This document shows, in pieces, positions 32,097 to 44,600 of a DNA stretch of 64,000 nucleotides (within the stretch, counting starts at the first letter, position 1; the number at the start of each line of letters is the position of its first letter). This stretch comes from Pseudomonas sp. LS.1a. Its GTDB lineage: Bacteria > Pseudomonadota > Gammaproteobacteria > Pseudomonadales > Pseudomonadaceae. Both the position numbers and the translations under genes were made by a program. Under the pieces are notes generated by a model that did no database searches, was not told the DNA's origin, and saw nothing but the letters and a program-made list of their open reading frames with translations. The stretch is taken from the NCBI RefSeq assembly GCF_022533585.1, contig NZ_CP092827.1, positions 2,706,001 to 2,770,000 of the forward strand. Direction: 5' to 3'.

Positions 32097-33904
32097 GATT
32101 GAACGCGCGGCGCAGTCTTCTGCTGTTGGCTATATGTGCCATGTCGCTGGCGTCGGTGCTGGTCTATTTGTACTGGATGTCCAAATCCGATGAGAATGGT
32201 ACCTACGCCCAGGCGCGTGATCTGATTCGCCAGATCAAGCAGTACGATGCCCAGTGGGAAGGCGCAGTGCTCAAGTCGCGCACCACTACCAATTACAACT
32301 ATGACCCGCTGGTGCTGCCGCTGCTGGAAATGAAACGTCTTTGGCGGGAATTCGGCACGCTGGAGGGGCGTCACCCGCAAACAGATATGCTTGCCTGGCA
32401 AACGGCCTTTCGCGATTACCAACAAGCCTTCGACGACAAGGTGCTGCTGGTCTCGCGCTTCAAGTCGCACAATGCGATCCTGCGAAACTCCCTGGCTTTT
32501 CTCCCGGCTGCAGCGGATGTAATACAGGTGCACCTTCGTCAATTGGTCGATGCCGATACACTGCGCCTGCGCAGAATCACCAGCGATACCTATGACTTGA
32601 TGCTAAGCAGCCTTGAGTTTGCCCAGACCACAACCGATGAAAAAGCTGCCGACATCCTGGTTGGACTCAACAATCTTTCGGTCAACAAGGAGCGCTTGCC
32701 TGTCGACTTTCAGGTGCCTATCGATACCATCAGCAAACACATAGAGTTGATTCTTCGTGAGCAACCCAAGGTCGATCAGCTGCTTGAAGCGATCGAGGCG
32801 GTTCCGATCGCCGAGCGCCTGGACGCCATTGCCCTGATGCTGGACCGCGACGAGCAAGCAGCAGCGCTAACGGCTCAGCGATACCATTTCTACCTGCTGG
32901 TGTTTTCCACCCTGCTGGTGTTGCTGTTGCTGTACATGGGGATATGGCTAATGCGCAGCTATGCCGAAATTAACCGTGTAAACCGAGCGCTGGTGAGCGC
33001 CAACGACGAATTGGAACAGCGGGTTGAACGGCGCACCCAGGCACTCACCCAAGCCAGCGCTGCACTGCAGCGCGAGGTGGATGAACGCCGGCAACTCGAA
33101 AACCAGTTGGTCCAGTCGGAAAAGCTCGCCTCGCTCGGTCAGCTGGCAGCCGGCGTCGCCCATGAGGTCAATAACCCGATTGGTTTTGTCTCGTCCAACC
33201 TCGGCGCACTGGATGATTATTTCAACCGTTTGCAGGACATGCTCAAGGCATATGCTGACGCGGAAAATACCCTGATTCCGAACGGGCTCAGCGCGGAGCT
33301 GGCGAAATTGCGCACGGAAATCGAGCTGGACTACTTGCTGGAGGACATTCCGGCGCTGATCCGCGAATCCAAGGACGGTATCAGCCGCGTTGCGCGGATC
33401 GTCAAGGACCTCAAGGACTTTTCACGAGTAGACAGCAGCCATGACTGGCAACTGGCAGACCTGCATCAAGGCATAGAGTCAACATTGAACATTGTTGCCA
33501 GCGAACTCAGGCACAAGGCAGACCTTGTCAAGAATTACGGCGCATTGCCGAAGGTCGAGTGCCTGCCTTCGCAGATCAATCAGGTAATCATGAATCTGCT
33601 GGTCAATGCCACCCAGGCGATGGGCGCCGAGCGTGGCAGAATTACCCTGCGAACCGGCGCCAGTGACAATTGGGTGTGGATCGAAGTTGCAGACAATGGG
33701 TGTGGCATTCCTGCCGAAAGCCTGCAAAAGATCTTCGATCCGTTCTACACGACGAAGCCCATCGGCCAGGGCACCGGGCTGGGATTGTCACTTTCGTACG
33801 GAATCATCAAGCGTCATGGTGGCGAGATCCGCGTAGACAGCGAGGTGGGTGTCGGTACGACATTCAGGGTCGAACTGCCCATCCGTCAGGCCAGGTCGGC
33901 CTGA
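32093..33904 (+). CDS. Membrane sensor histidine kinase
   Basis: 603 residues. Two membrane helices (about 8-28 and 264-287) enclose a periplasmic helical sensor of about 235 residues. A coiled coil follows, then the kinase core: H-box AAGVAHEVNNPIGF with His357, N-box NLLVNATQAM, G1 VADNGCGIP, F-box DPFYTTK, G2 GQGTGLGLSLSYG. It has no receiver domain, so it needs a partner; the divergent REC-HD protein is the obvious candidate. Translationally coupled to the cytochrome peroxidase gene. Confidence 0.92.
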   Translation: MRLNARRSLLLLAICAMSLASVLVYLYWMSKSDENGTYAQARDLIRQIKQYDAQWEGAVLKSRTTTNYNYDPLVLPLLEMKRLWREFGTLEGRHPQTDMLAWQTAFRDYQQAFDDKVLLVSRFKSHNAILRNSLAFLPAAADVIQVHLRQLVDADTLRLRRITSDTYDLMLSSLEFAQTTTDEKAADILVGLNNLSVNKERLPVDFQVPIDTISKHIELILREQPKVDQLLEAIEAVPIAERLDAIALMLDRDEQAAALTAQRYHFYLLVFSTLLVLLLLYMGIWLMRSYAEINRVNRALVSANDELEQRVERRTQALTQASAALQREVDERRQLENQLVQSEKLASLGQLAAGVAHEVNNPIGFVSSNLGALDDYFNRLQDMLKAYADAENTLIPNGLSAELAKLRTEIELDYLLEDIPALIRESKDGISRVARIVKDLKDFSRVDSSHDWQLADLHQGIESTLNIVASELRHKADLVKNYGALPKVECLPSQINQVIMNLLVNATQAMGAERGRITLRTGASDNWVWIEVADNGCGIPAESLQKIFDPFYTTKPIGQGTGLGLSLSYGIIKRHGGEIRVDSEVGVGTTFRVELPIRQARSA

Positions 33905-33977
33905 ACCCGCCCCCGAGGGCACCAGGGAGGGAATGCAAAATGCTGTGCCCCCTGGGACATAAGCGCAAACAAACCCT

Positions 33978-34235
33978 TTAAGTGTAGTGGTGAGGATAAA
34001 GCTTCATGTCGTGTTCCAGCTTTTCGGCATCCGTCACCCGTTTGCGAACCTCGGCATAAAATTGCTGGCTGTGATTCTGGAATCTTTTATAGTTCTGCGC
34101 ACTTGCTTTCAGGGCTGCCTTCAGCTCGTCTCCGTTCAGGCCTTCAGCTTTTTTTTGGGAAACTACATATTTTTGCCAGCTGTTTTCTACTTGCGAGAGC
34201 CCTTGTGCTAGGGCTTGAGTCTCGATTGTCGCCAT
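33978..34235 (-). CDS. Small helical protein of unknown function
   Basis: 85 residues, mostly alpha-helix and charged, beginning MATIETQALAQGLSQVENSW. An AGAGGA ribosome site lies eight bases before the minus-strand ATG. No signal peptide and no known family recognised. Stands alone between the kinase and the first micropeptide gene. Confidence 0.65.
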   Translation of the reverse strand: MATIETQALAQGLSQVENSWQKYVVSQKKAEGLNGDELKAALKASAQNYKRFQNHSQQFYAEVRKRVTDAEKLEHDMKLYPHHYT

Positions 34236-34388
34236 GGGTGCATCCTCTTCAAGGCCGGTTCTGGCCAGATGGTATGGATCGCTAGAGCGACGATGCAGAT
34301 GCAGGGTACTGAGGCCATCGAAAAAGCGCCCGAACGTGGAGCTTAGCTTGTATGTAGAGCTTTGCGGGACAGTCCAGTGTCAGGATGT

Positions 34389-34405
34389 TGGAACGGGAAT
34401 TGCTG
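34389..34405 (+). promoter_or_regulatory. Sigma-54-type promoter upstream of micropeptide 1
   Basis: TGGAACGGGAATTGCTG matches the -24 GG / -12 GC sigma-54 pattern with the required 10-base gap. The same 19 bases, starting one G and one T earlier, occur again at 55330-55348 before a homologous peptide gene. ATG lies 37 bases downstream. Confidence 0.7.
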
Positions 34406-34441
34406 CGACCCTGAGGCATCGATCATGCGGGGTACGCAGAA

Positions 34442-34540
34442 ATGACTCAGAATGACCGCTACTACATGATCTTCGTTGTGGTTGCTGTGCTGGTCCTGGA
34501 TCTGGCAGCGACGTTTGTGTTTCTGAAGGCCATCGCCTGA
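34442..34540 (+). CDS. 32-residue single-span membrane peptide (micropeptide 1)
   Basis: Reads MTQNDRYYMIFVVV followed by a hydrophobic helix (AVLVLDLAATFVFLK) and a short end. One transmembrane helix with an Asp inside. It is matched in length, layout and the LDLAA/LDVAA motif by the peptide at 55384, and both have the same sigma-54-type promoter. That conservation is the main evidence that it is a gene. Function unknown. Confidence 0.65.
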   Translation: MTQNDRYYMIFVVVAVLVLDLAATFVFLKAIA

Positions 34541-34955
34541 TCCCCGTTTGTGGGCCCAGTTGCACCCGAAATCGGGGGCTTCGGCAGGGTGACAACCCGG
34601 CTCGGGCAAGCCTTGCCCGCTCTCTGTCGGGTTCATGGCCACACGGCACTGCAGGCCCCGAGTCGAGCGCCAGCTGAAATCTCGCGCAAGAAGACCATGC
34701 GCTTGCGGCCATGCCTGTGCGAGCCCACTGGAAAACAAGGGAAGCTCGCCCAGGCTGGCCGATCTGGAACATGCCGAGTAACCCACGAACCAGGTTATCT
34801 TCGCGGGGAGAGCCCGCCCCTTGAACCGATATAGCAAACAAGCCTAATGCCCGGGTGACATTGAGCAGTAACATGGGCAAACCAAAACAAAAAAAGGGCA
34901 TGCGGCTTGGCAACACTTTACCAGGTTACTCGATGGGGTAGCAGGAGTGTGTCGC
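34541..34955. other. Non-coding region with no recognised gene
   Basis: About 415 bases with normal GC and only short, unsupported frames. No clear terminator, REP element or RNA gene seen. A purine-rich GTAGCAGGAG at its right end is the ribosome site of the lipoprotein gene. Confidence 0.5.
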
Positions 34956-35336
34956 GTGAAGAGCTCAAGGTCGGTAGCAGGCGCAATACTGATGTCTACT
35001 TTCGCCACACTGTTCATGGCAGGCTGCGCACATGACCCCGATGTGCGTGAGGGCCATGGGTATGCGTCCGGAGCCACGGAAAGAAGTACGCCGGCGTACC
35101 TGGGGTGCGTCAAAAGCGAACTTCCAGGGCGTGTGAAAACCTACCAGGTCGATGGTGACAACTCGGTCAAACTGTTCGTCGATAGCACCGACCCCAACAA
35201 GGCGGGTGGCTTGGTCGAGGTGCGGGGCACGGGAGCCCGGCAACAGTTCAGGGCTTATCAACGCGATGCCTGGTACGACCACGGCAGGCTGCTGGACGCC
35301 GCGCTGATGTGTTCAAAACCAGTGGCTGGTCTCTGA
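34956..35336 (+). CDS. Small putative lipoprotein
   Basis: 126 residues from GTG 34956, eight bases after CAGGAG. Signal peptide with lipobox FMAGC near residues 20-24, then a soluble domain containing YLGCVKSELPGRVKTYQVDG, giving two or three extra cysteines. No family recognised. It ends 355 bases before lapF; an inverted repeat GCCAAACT-ca-AGTTTGGC at 35345-35362 follows. Confidence 0.7.
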   Translation: MKSSRSVAGAILMSTFATLFMAGCAHDPDVREGHGYASGATERSTPAYLGCVKSELPGRVKTYQVDGDNSVKLFVDSTDPNKAGGLVEVRGTGARQQFRAYQRDAWYDHGRLLDAALMCSKPVAGL

Positions 35337-35691
35337 GCAAAGTAGCCAAACTCAAGTTTGGCCAGGAGACTGCCAATTTTTTGCCTGCGTCCACTTGAGT
35401 GGGTCTGACCGGGAAGTGCCATCCGTTTGCATCCATCAACATGGCCGAAGGTACTTTTACGTACGCTTTCCCAAATAAGGTCAACTTTATTTTATTGATC
35501 AAGAAACTATTTGTGACTATTTAATTCGGAATAGCAGGACACTCGGGTCGCCGTGTTGGTGTAGTCGTCAGCGTTGTAAGTCTTTCCGAGTTATTTATAG
35601 AAAACCGACTGGCGTTTTAGGGAGGGCATGCTATTTCTGGATATACGAGTGCGACTGCTCGGTCGTGCTGTTGACAAAGGGACTGTCAGGT
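35337..35691. promoter_or_regulatory. lapF upstream region
   Basis: 355 bases, AT-rich between about 35,450 and 35,600. Contains the inverted repeat at 35345-35362 and a small dyad TGACA-aagggac-TGTCA at 35672-35688 that would fold over the ribosome site AAAGGGA of lapF. The promoter cannot be placed with certainty. In P. putida lapF is known to depend on the stationary-phase sigma factor; that is prior knowledge, not visible here. Confidence 0.4.
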
Positions 35692-38600
35692 ATGTCGATT
35701 CAGGCCAAGGTATCTCCCCTCGCTCAAAGTGTTTCTTCTGCCGCCCCCATCGCAATCCCCAACAACGGAATACTGACACTCACCCAGAGCAGTAACGTTG
35801 TTCTGGATATTGCTCCTGAAAGCGTGACGGGCTACACAAAAAGCGGTCCCGATCTGATCGTACAACTGAAGTCCGGCGAAAGCCTGCGCATTGCCAACTT
35901 CTATGTCGAGGGGCAGCCTGCAAGCCAGTTGTACCTGGTTGACCGGGACAAACTACTGGCCGTCGACTTGCCGCCGGTTGCTGCCGATGGGCCGCTGGTG
36001 GCGGGTTATGTGCCCCAGGAAAGCCTTGCCGGGTTCGACTCGCTCACTGCTGCCGACAGCACCGTTGCCGGGCTGAGCCCTGGCGGTGCACTGCTGGCCG
36101 GCGCAGCGATCATCGGTGGCGGCGTTGCGATCGCCAATAGCAACGATGGTGGTGGTGGCGGTGGCAGTGGTGAAGGCAGCGTGCCGCCTGACACCACGGC
36201 CCCGGCCCCGGCTAGCGGCCTGCAGATTGCCACGGATGGCAGCAGCATCAGCGGCAAGGCCGAGCCGGGCGCCACCGTGGGCGTCGACAGCAACGGCGAC
36301 GGGCAAACGGATGTAAGCGTGGTGGTCGGCCCTGATGGCAACTTCCAGATTCCGCTGAACCCGCCACTGACCAACGGCGAAACGGTTTCTGTAGTGGTGA
36401 CCGATCCGGCCGGCAACAGCAGCCCGCCCGTGACCGTGCAGGCCCCTGACTTTCCTGATGCGCCGCAGATCAACCCGAGCAATGGTTCCAGCCTAAGCGG
36501 TACCGCCGAGCCGGGCAGCACCGTGGTGCTCACCGACGGCAACGGTAACCCTATCGGCCAGACTACCGCCGACGGCAACGGTAACTGGTCATACACCCCG
36601 GACACCCGGCTTCCAGATGGCACGGTGGTCAAGGCGGTGGTCGAGGATGCCGCCGGTAACAGCAGCCCGCCCGCCAGTACCATCATCGATGGCGTGGCGC
36701 CGTCGGCACCGGTGATCAACCCGAGTAACGGTACCGAACTCAGCGGTACCGCCGAGCCGGGCAGCAGCGTTACCCTCACCGATGGCAGCGGCAATCCGAT
36801 CGGCCAGACGACCGCCGATGGCAACGGCAACTGGAGTTTCACCCCCGCGACACCGCTGCCTGACGGTACCGTGGTCAACGCCACTGCGACCGACCTGGCC
36901 GGCAATACCAGCGGACAGGGCAGCACCACCGTGGACGGCGTGGCCCCGGGCGCGCCCACCATCAACCTGAGCGATGGCAGCAGCCTCAGCGGCACCGCCG
37001 AGCCAGGCAGCACTGTGGTCCTCACCGATGGCAACGGCAATCCCATCGGCCACACTACAGCCGACAGCAATGGCAACTGGTCGTATCCCACGGATAGCCA
37101 ACTGCCTGATGGCACGGTGGTCAACGCGGTGGTCGAGGATGCCGCCGGCAACAGCAGCCCGCCCGCCAGCACCATTATCGATGGCGTGGCGCCGTCGGCC
37201 CCCTCGGTCAATCCGAGCAACGGCACCGTGATCAGCGGCACCGCCGAGCCGAACAGCACCGTGACCCTCACCGATGGCAGCGGCAATCCGATCGGCCAGG
37301 TGATGGCCGATGGCAGTGGCAACTGGACCTACACCCCGACCACGCCGATTGCTGATGGCACAGTGGTCAACGTGGTGGCTCGGGACGCAGCCGGCAACAC
37401 CAGCATGCCCTCGAGCACCACAGTGGATTCGCAGGCCCCGGCGGCACCGGCAGTCAACCCCAGCAATGGCAGCGAAATCAGCGGCACCGCAGAACCGGGT
37501 AGCACGGTCACCCTGACCGATGGCAGCGGCAACCCGATCGGCCAGACTACCGTTGACGGCAGCGGCAACTGGAGCTTCACCCCCGGCACGCCGCTGGCCA
37601 ACGGTACCGTGGTCAACGCCACGGCAACCGACCCGACCGGCAACACCAGCGCGCCGTCGAGCACCACGGTGGACTCGGTGGCCCCGGCTGCGCCGGTGGT
37701 CGAGCCGAGCAATGGCACGGAAATCAGCGGTACCGCCGAGCCGGGCAGCACCGTCATCCTGACCGATGGCAGTGGCAATCCGATCGGCCAGACCACCGCT
37801 GACGGCAACGGCGACTGGAGCTTCACACCTGGTACGCCGCTGGCCAATGGCACGGTGGTCAACGCCACGGCGACCGACCCAGCTGGCAATACCAGCGGGC
37901 AGGGCAGCATTACGGTGGACGGTGTGGCGCCAGGCGCGCCCACCGTCAACCTGAGTGACGGCAGCAGCCTCAGCGGTACCGCTGAGCCAAACAGCACGGT
38001 GACCCTCACCGATGGCAGCGGTAATCCGATCGGCCAGGTGACGGCCGATGGCAGTGGCAACTGGACCTACACCCCGGTCACGCCGATTGCTGATGGCACA
38101 GTAATCAATGTGGTGGCCCAGGACGCAGCCGGCAACAGCAGTATTCCGTCGAGCACCACAGTAGATTCACAGGCCCCGGCCGCACCAGTGGTCAACGCCA
38201 GCAATGGCACCACGATCAGTGGTACCGCAGAACCGGGTAGCACCGTCACCCTGACCGATGGCAACGGCAACCTGATCGGCCAGACCGCCGCCGACGGCAG
38301 CGGCAACTGGAGCTTTACCCCCGGCACGCCGCTGGCCAACGGTACAGTGGTCAACGCCACGGCAACCGACCCGACTGGCAACACCAGCGCGCCGTCGAGC
38401 ACCACGGTGGACTCGGTGGCCCCGGCTGCGCCGGTGGTCGAGCCGAGCAATGGCACGGAAATCAGCGGTACCGCCGAGCCGGGCAGCACCGTCATCCTGA
38501 CCGATGGCAGTGGCAATCCGATCGGCCAGACCACCGCTGACGGCAACGGCGACTGGAGCTTCACACCTGGTACGCCGCTGGCCAATGGCACGGTGGTCAA

Positions 38601-41600
38601 CGCCACGGCGACCGACCCAGCTGGCAATACCAGCGGGCAGGGCAGCATTACGGTGGACGGTGTGGCGCCAGGCGCGCCCACCGTCAACCTGAGTGATGGC
38701 AGCAGCCTCAGCGGTACCGCCGAGCCAAACAGCACGGTGACCCTCACCGATGGCAGCGGTAATCCGATTGGCCAGGTGACGGCCGATGGCAGTGGCAACT
38801 GGAGCTTCACTCCAGCGACGCCGCTGGCCAACGGTACCGTGGTCAACGCCACCGCAACCGACCCGACCGGCAACACCAGCGCGCCGTCGAGTACCACGGT
38901 GGACTCGGTGGCTCCGGCTGCGCCGGTGGTCGAGCCGAGCAACGGCAGCGAAATCAGCGGCACCGCCGAGCCAGGCAGCACCGTCATCCTGACCGATGGC
39001 AGTGGCAACCCGATCGGCCAGACGACCGCTGACGGCAACGGCGACTGGAGCTTCACTCCTGGTACGCCGCTGGCCAATGGCACGGTGGTCAACGCCGTGG
39101 CCCAGGACCCGGCCGGCAATACCGGCCCGCAGGGCAGTACCACGGTGGATGCGCTCGCACCCGCTGCGCCGGTGGTCAACCCGAGCAATGGCGCCGTACT
39201 CAACGGCACCGCCGAGCCAAACAGCACGGTGACCCTCACCGATGGCAGCGGTAATCCGATCGGCCAGGTGACGGCCGATGGCAGTGGCAACTGGAGCTTC
39301 ACTCCAGCGACGCCGCTGGCCAATGGCACCGTGGTCAATGCCACCGCGAGCGACCCGGCGGGCAATACCGGCCCGGCAGCGACGGTCACCGTCGACTCCA
39401 GCGCGCCGGCTGCGCCGATTATCAATCCGAGCAACGGTGTAACCATCAGCGGTACGGCTGAAGCGGGCGCCACTGTGACCCTGACCGATGGCAGCGGCAA
39501 CCCGATCGGCCAAATCACCGCCGACGGCAGCGGCAACTGGAGCTTCACCCCCGGCACGCCGCTGGCCAACGGTACCGTGGTCAACGCCACCGCAACCGAC
39601 CCGACCGGCAACACCAGCGCGCCGTCGAGTACCACGGTGGACTCGGTGGCCCCGGCTGCGCCGGTGGTCGAGCCGAGCAACGGCAGCATGATTAGCGGCA
39701 CCGCCGAGCCAGGGAGCACCGTGACCCTGACCGATGGCAGCGGCAACCCGATTGGCCAGACTACTGCCGACGGCAACGGTGACTGGAGCTTCACTCCTGG
39801 TACGCCGCTGGCCAATGGCACGGTGGTCAATGCCACGGCGACCGACTCAGCTGGCAACACCAGCGGGCAGGGCAGCACCACGGTGGACGCTGTGGCGCCA
39901 GGCGCGCCCACCGTCAACCTGAGTGACGGCAGCAGCCTCAGCGGTACCGCCGAGCCAAACAGCACGGTGACCCTCACCGATGGCAGCGGTAATCCGATCG
40001 GCCAGGTGACGGCCGATGGCAGTGGCAACTGGACCTACACCCCGGCCACGCCGATTGCTGATGGCACAGTAATCAATGTGGTGGCCCAGGACGCAGCCGG
40101 CAACAGCAGTATTCCGTCGAGCACCACAGTGGATTCGCAGGCCCCGGCCGCACCAGTGGTCAACGCCAGCAATGGCACCACGATCAGTGGTACCGCAGAA
40201 CCGGGTAGCACCGTCACCCTGACCGATGGCAGCGGCAACCTGATCGGCCAGACCGCCGCCGACGGCAGCGGCAACTGGAGCTTTACCCCCGGCACGCCGC
40301 TGGCCAACGGTACCGTCATCAACGCCACGGCAACCGACCCGACCGGCAACACCAGCGCGCCGTCGAGCACCACGGTGGACTCGGTGGCTCCGGCGGCGCC
40401 GGTGGTCGAGCCGAGCAATGGCACGGAAATCAGCGGTACCGCCGAGCCAGGCAGCACCGTCATCCTGACCGATGGCAGTGGCAATCCGATTGGCCAGACC
40501 ACCGCCGACGGTAACGGTGACTGGACCTTTACCCCGGCCACACCGCTGGCCAACGGCACGGTGGTCAACGCCGTGGCCCAGGACCCGGCCGGCAATACCG
40601 GCCCGCAGGGCAGCACCACGGTGGATGCGCTCGCACCCGCTGCGCCGGTGGTCAACCCGAGCAATGGCGCCGTGATCAACGGCACCGCCGAGCCAAACAG
40701 CACGGTGACGCTCACCGACGGCAGTGGTAATCCGATCGGCCAGGTGACGGCCGATGGCAGTGGCAACTGGACGTTCACCCCGGGCACGCCGCTGCCCAAT
40801 GGCACCGTGGTCAACGCCACGGCGACCGATGCCGCCGGCAATACCGGCAACCCCGGTAGCACTACCGTGGACTCGTCGCTGCCGTCGATTCCGCAGGTCG
40901 AGCCGAGCAACGGCTCGGTGATCAGCGGCACCGCCGATGCGGGCAACACCATTATCCTCACCGATGGCAACGGCAACCCGATCGGCCAGGTCACCGCCGA
41001 TGGCAGCGGCAACTGGAGCTTTACCCCGGCGTACCGCTGCCGGATGGCACCGTGGTCAACGCGGTGGCGCGCAACCCCGGTGGGACCGAAAGTGCACCGG
41101 CGGTCATTACCGTGGACGGCGTGGCGCCGGCGGCGCCAGTGGTCGAGCCGAGCAATGGCACGGAAATCAGCGGTACCGCCGAAGCCGGCGCGACGGTCAT
41201 TCTCACCGACGGCGGCGGCAACCCGATCGGCCAGACCACCGCCGATGGCAGCGGCAACTGGACCTTCACGCCTGCGACCCCGCTGGCCAATGGCACGGTG
41301 ATCAATGCCGTGGCCCAGGACCCGGCCGGCAATACCAGCGGCCCGACCAGTGTCACTGTTGACGCCGTCGCGCCGCCCGCACCCATCATCAACCCGAGCA
41401 ACGGGGTGGTGATCAGTGGTACCGCTGAAGCCGGGGCCAAGGTGATCCTTACCGACGGCAGCGGTAATCCGATCGGCGAGACGACCGCCGACGGCAGCGG
41501 CAACTGGAGCTTCACTCCAGCGACGCCGCTGGCCAATGGCACGGTGGTCAATGCCACGGCGAGCGACCCGGCGGGCAATACCGGCCCGGCAGCGACGGTT

Positions 41601-44600
41601 ACCGTCGATTCCAGCGCGCCGGCTGCGCCGGTCATCAATCCAAGTAACGGTGTGACCATCAGCGGTACGGCTGAAGCGGGCGCCACCGTGACCCTGACCG
41701 ATGGCAGCGGCAACCCGATCGGCCAGACCACCGCCGACGGCAGCGGCAACTGGAGTTTCACCCCGGCACGCCGCTGGCCAACGGTACAGTGGTCAACGCC
41801 ACGGCAACCGACCCGACCGGCAACACCAGCGCGCCGTCGAACACCACGGTGGACTCGGTGGCTCCAGCTGCGCCGGTGGTCGAGCCGAGCAACGGCAGCA
41901 TGATTAGCGGCACCGCCGAGCCAGGGAGCACCGTGACCCTGACCGATGGCAGCGGCAACCCGATTGGCCAGACTACTGCCGACGGCAACGGCGACTGGAG
42001 CTTCACTCCTGGTACGCCGCTGGCCAATGGCACGGTGGTCAATGCCACGGCGACCGACTCAGCTGGCAACACTAGCGGGCAGGGCAGCACCACGGTGGAC
42101 GCTGTGACGCCAGGCGCGCCCACCGTCAACCTGAGTGACGGCAGCAGCCTCAGCGGTACCGCTGAGCCAAACAGCACGGTGACCCTCACCGATGGCAGCG
42201 GTAATCCGATCGGTCAGGTGACGGCCGATGGCAGTGGCAACTGGACCTACACCCCGGCCACGCCGATTGCTGATGGCACAGTAATCAATGTGGTGGCCCA
42301 GGACGCAGCCGGCAACAGCAGTATTCCGTCGAGCACCACAGTGGATTCGCAGGCCCCGGCCGCACCAGTGGTCAACGCCAGCAATGGCACCACGATCAGT
42401 GGCATCGCAGAACCGGGCGCCACCGTGACCCTGACCGATGGCAGCGGCAACCCGATCGGCCAGATCACCGCCGACGGCAGCGGCAACTGGAGCTTCACCC
42501 CCGGCACGCCGCTGGCCAACGGTACAGTGGTCAACGCCACGGCAACCGACCCGACCGGCAACACCAGCGCGCCGTCGAGCACCACGGTGGACTCGGTGGC
42601 TCCGGCTGCTCCAGTGGTCGAGCCGAGCAACGGCACGGAAATCAGCGGCACCGCCGAGCCAGGCAGCACCGTCATCCTGACCGATGGCAGCGGCAACCCG
42701 ATCGGTCAGACCACCGCCGACGGCAGCGGCAACTGGACCTTCACGCCCGGTACGCCGCTGGCCAACGGCACGGTAGTCAACGCCGTGGCCCAGGACCCGG
42801 CCGGCAATACCGGCCCGCAGGGCAGCACCACGGTGGATGCGCTCGCACCCGCTGCGCCGGTGGTCAACCCGAGCAATGGCGCCGTGATCAACGGCACCGC
42901 CGAGCCAAACAGCACGGTGACGCTCACCGACGGCAGTGGTAATCCGATTGGCCAGGTGACGGCCGATGGCAGTGGCAACTGGACGTTCACCCCGGGCACG
43001 CCGCTGCCCAATGGCACCGTGGTCAACGCCACGGCGACCGATGCCGCCGGCAATACCGGCAACCCCGGTAGCACTACCGTGGACTCGTCGCTGCCGTCGA
43101 TTCCGCAGGTCGAGCCGAGCAACGGCTCGGTGATCAGCGGCACCGCCGATGCGGGCAACACCATTATCCTCACCGATGGCAACGGCAACCCGATCGGCCA
43201 GGTCACCGCCGATGGCAGCGGCAACTGGAGCTTTACCCCCGGCGTACCGCTACCGGATGGCACCGTGGTCAACGCGGTGGCGCGCAACCCCGGTGGGACC
43301 GAAAGTGCACCGGCGGTCATTACCGTGGACGGCGTGGCGCCGGCGGCGCCAGTGGTCGAGCCGAGCAATGGCACGGAAATCAGCGGTACCGCCGAAGCCG
43401 GCGCGACGGTCATTCTCACCGACGGCGGCGGCAACCCGATCGGCCAGACCACCGCCGATGGCAGCGGCAACTGGACCTTCACGCCTGCGACCCCGCTGGC
43501 CAATGGCACGGTGATCAATGCCGTGGCCCAGGACCCGGCCGGCAATACCAGCGGGCCGACCAGTGTCACCGTTGACGCCGTCGCCCCGGCCGCGCCGACT
43601 ATCGAGCCGAGCAATGGTGCAGTCCTCACGGGCACCGCTGAGCCCGGCGCTACCGTCATCCTCACTGACGGTGGCGGCAACCCGATCGGCGAGACGACCG
43701 CCGACGGCAGCGGCAACTGGGCCTTCACGCCTGCGACTCCGCTGGCCAACGGCACGGTGATCAATGCCGTGGCCCAGGACGCGGCCAGCAATACCAGCGG
43801 GCCGACCAGCGTCACCGTTGACGCCATCGCTCCGGCCGCACCCATCATCGACCCGAGCAACGGGGTGGTGATCAGTGGTACCGCTGAAGCGGGCGCCACC
43901 GTGACCCTGACCGATGGCAGCGGCAACCCGATCGGCCAGACCACCGCCGACGGCAGCGGCAACTGGAGTTTCACCCCCGGCACGCCGCTGGCCAACGGTA
44001 CCGTGCTGAACGCCACGGCAACCGACCCGACCGGCAACACCAGCGCGCCGTCGAGCACCACGGTGGACTCGGTGGCCCCGGCTGCGCCGGTGGTCGAGCC
44101 GAGCAACGGCAGCGAAATCAGCGGCACCGCCGAGCCAGGCAGCACTGTCATCCTGACCGATGGCAGCGGCAACCCCATCGGCCAGACGACCGCCGACAAC
44201 AACGGTGACTGGAGCTTTACCCCGGCCACACCGCTGGCCAACGGCACGGTGGTCAACGCCGTGGCTCAGGACCCGGCCGGCAATACCAGCGGGCAGGGCA
44301 GCACCACGGTGGATGCGCTCGCACCCGCTGCGCCGGTAGTCAACCCGAGCAATGGCGTTGTGATCAACGGCACCGCCGAGCCAAACAGCACGGTGACGCT
44401 CACCGATGGCAGCGGTAATCCGATTGGCCAGGTGACGGCCGATGGCAGTGGCAACTGGAGCTTCACTCCAGCGACGCCGCTGGCCAATGGCACGGTAGTC
44501 AATGCCACGGCGAGCGACCCGGCGGGTAACATCGGCCCGGCAGCGACGGTTACCGTCGATTCCAGCGCGCCGGCTGCGCCGGTCATCAATCCAAGTAACG

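Noticed and set aside
34550..34834. 94-residue frame in the gap after micropeptide 1
   Set aside because: No ribosome site, composition like non-coding DNA and no family likeness.
35248..35502. 84-residue minus-strand frame in the lapF upstream region
   Set aside because: It overlaps the lipoprotein gene end, lacks a ribosome site and shows no conserved pattern.
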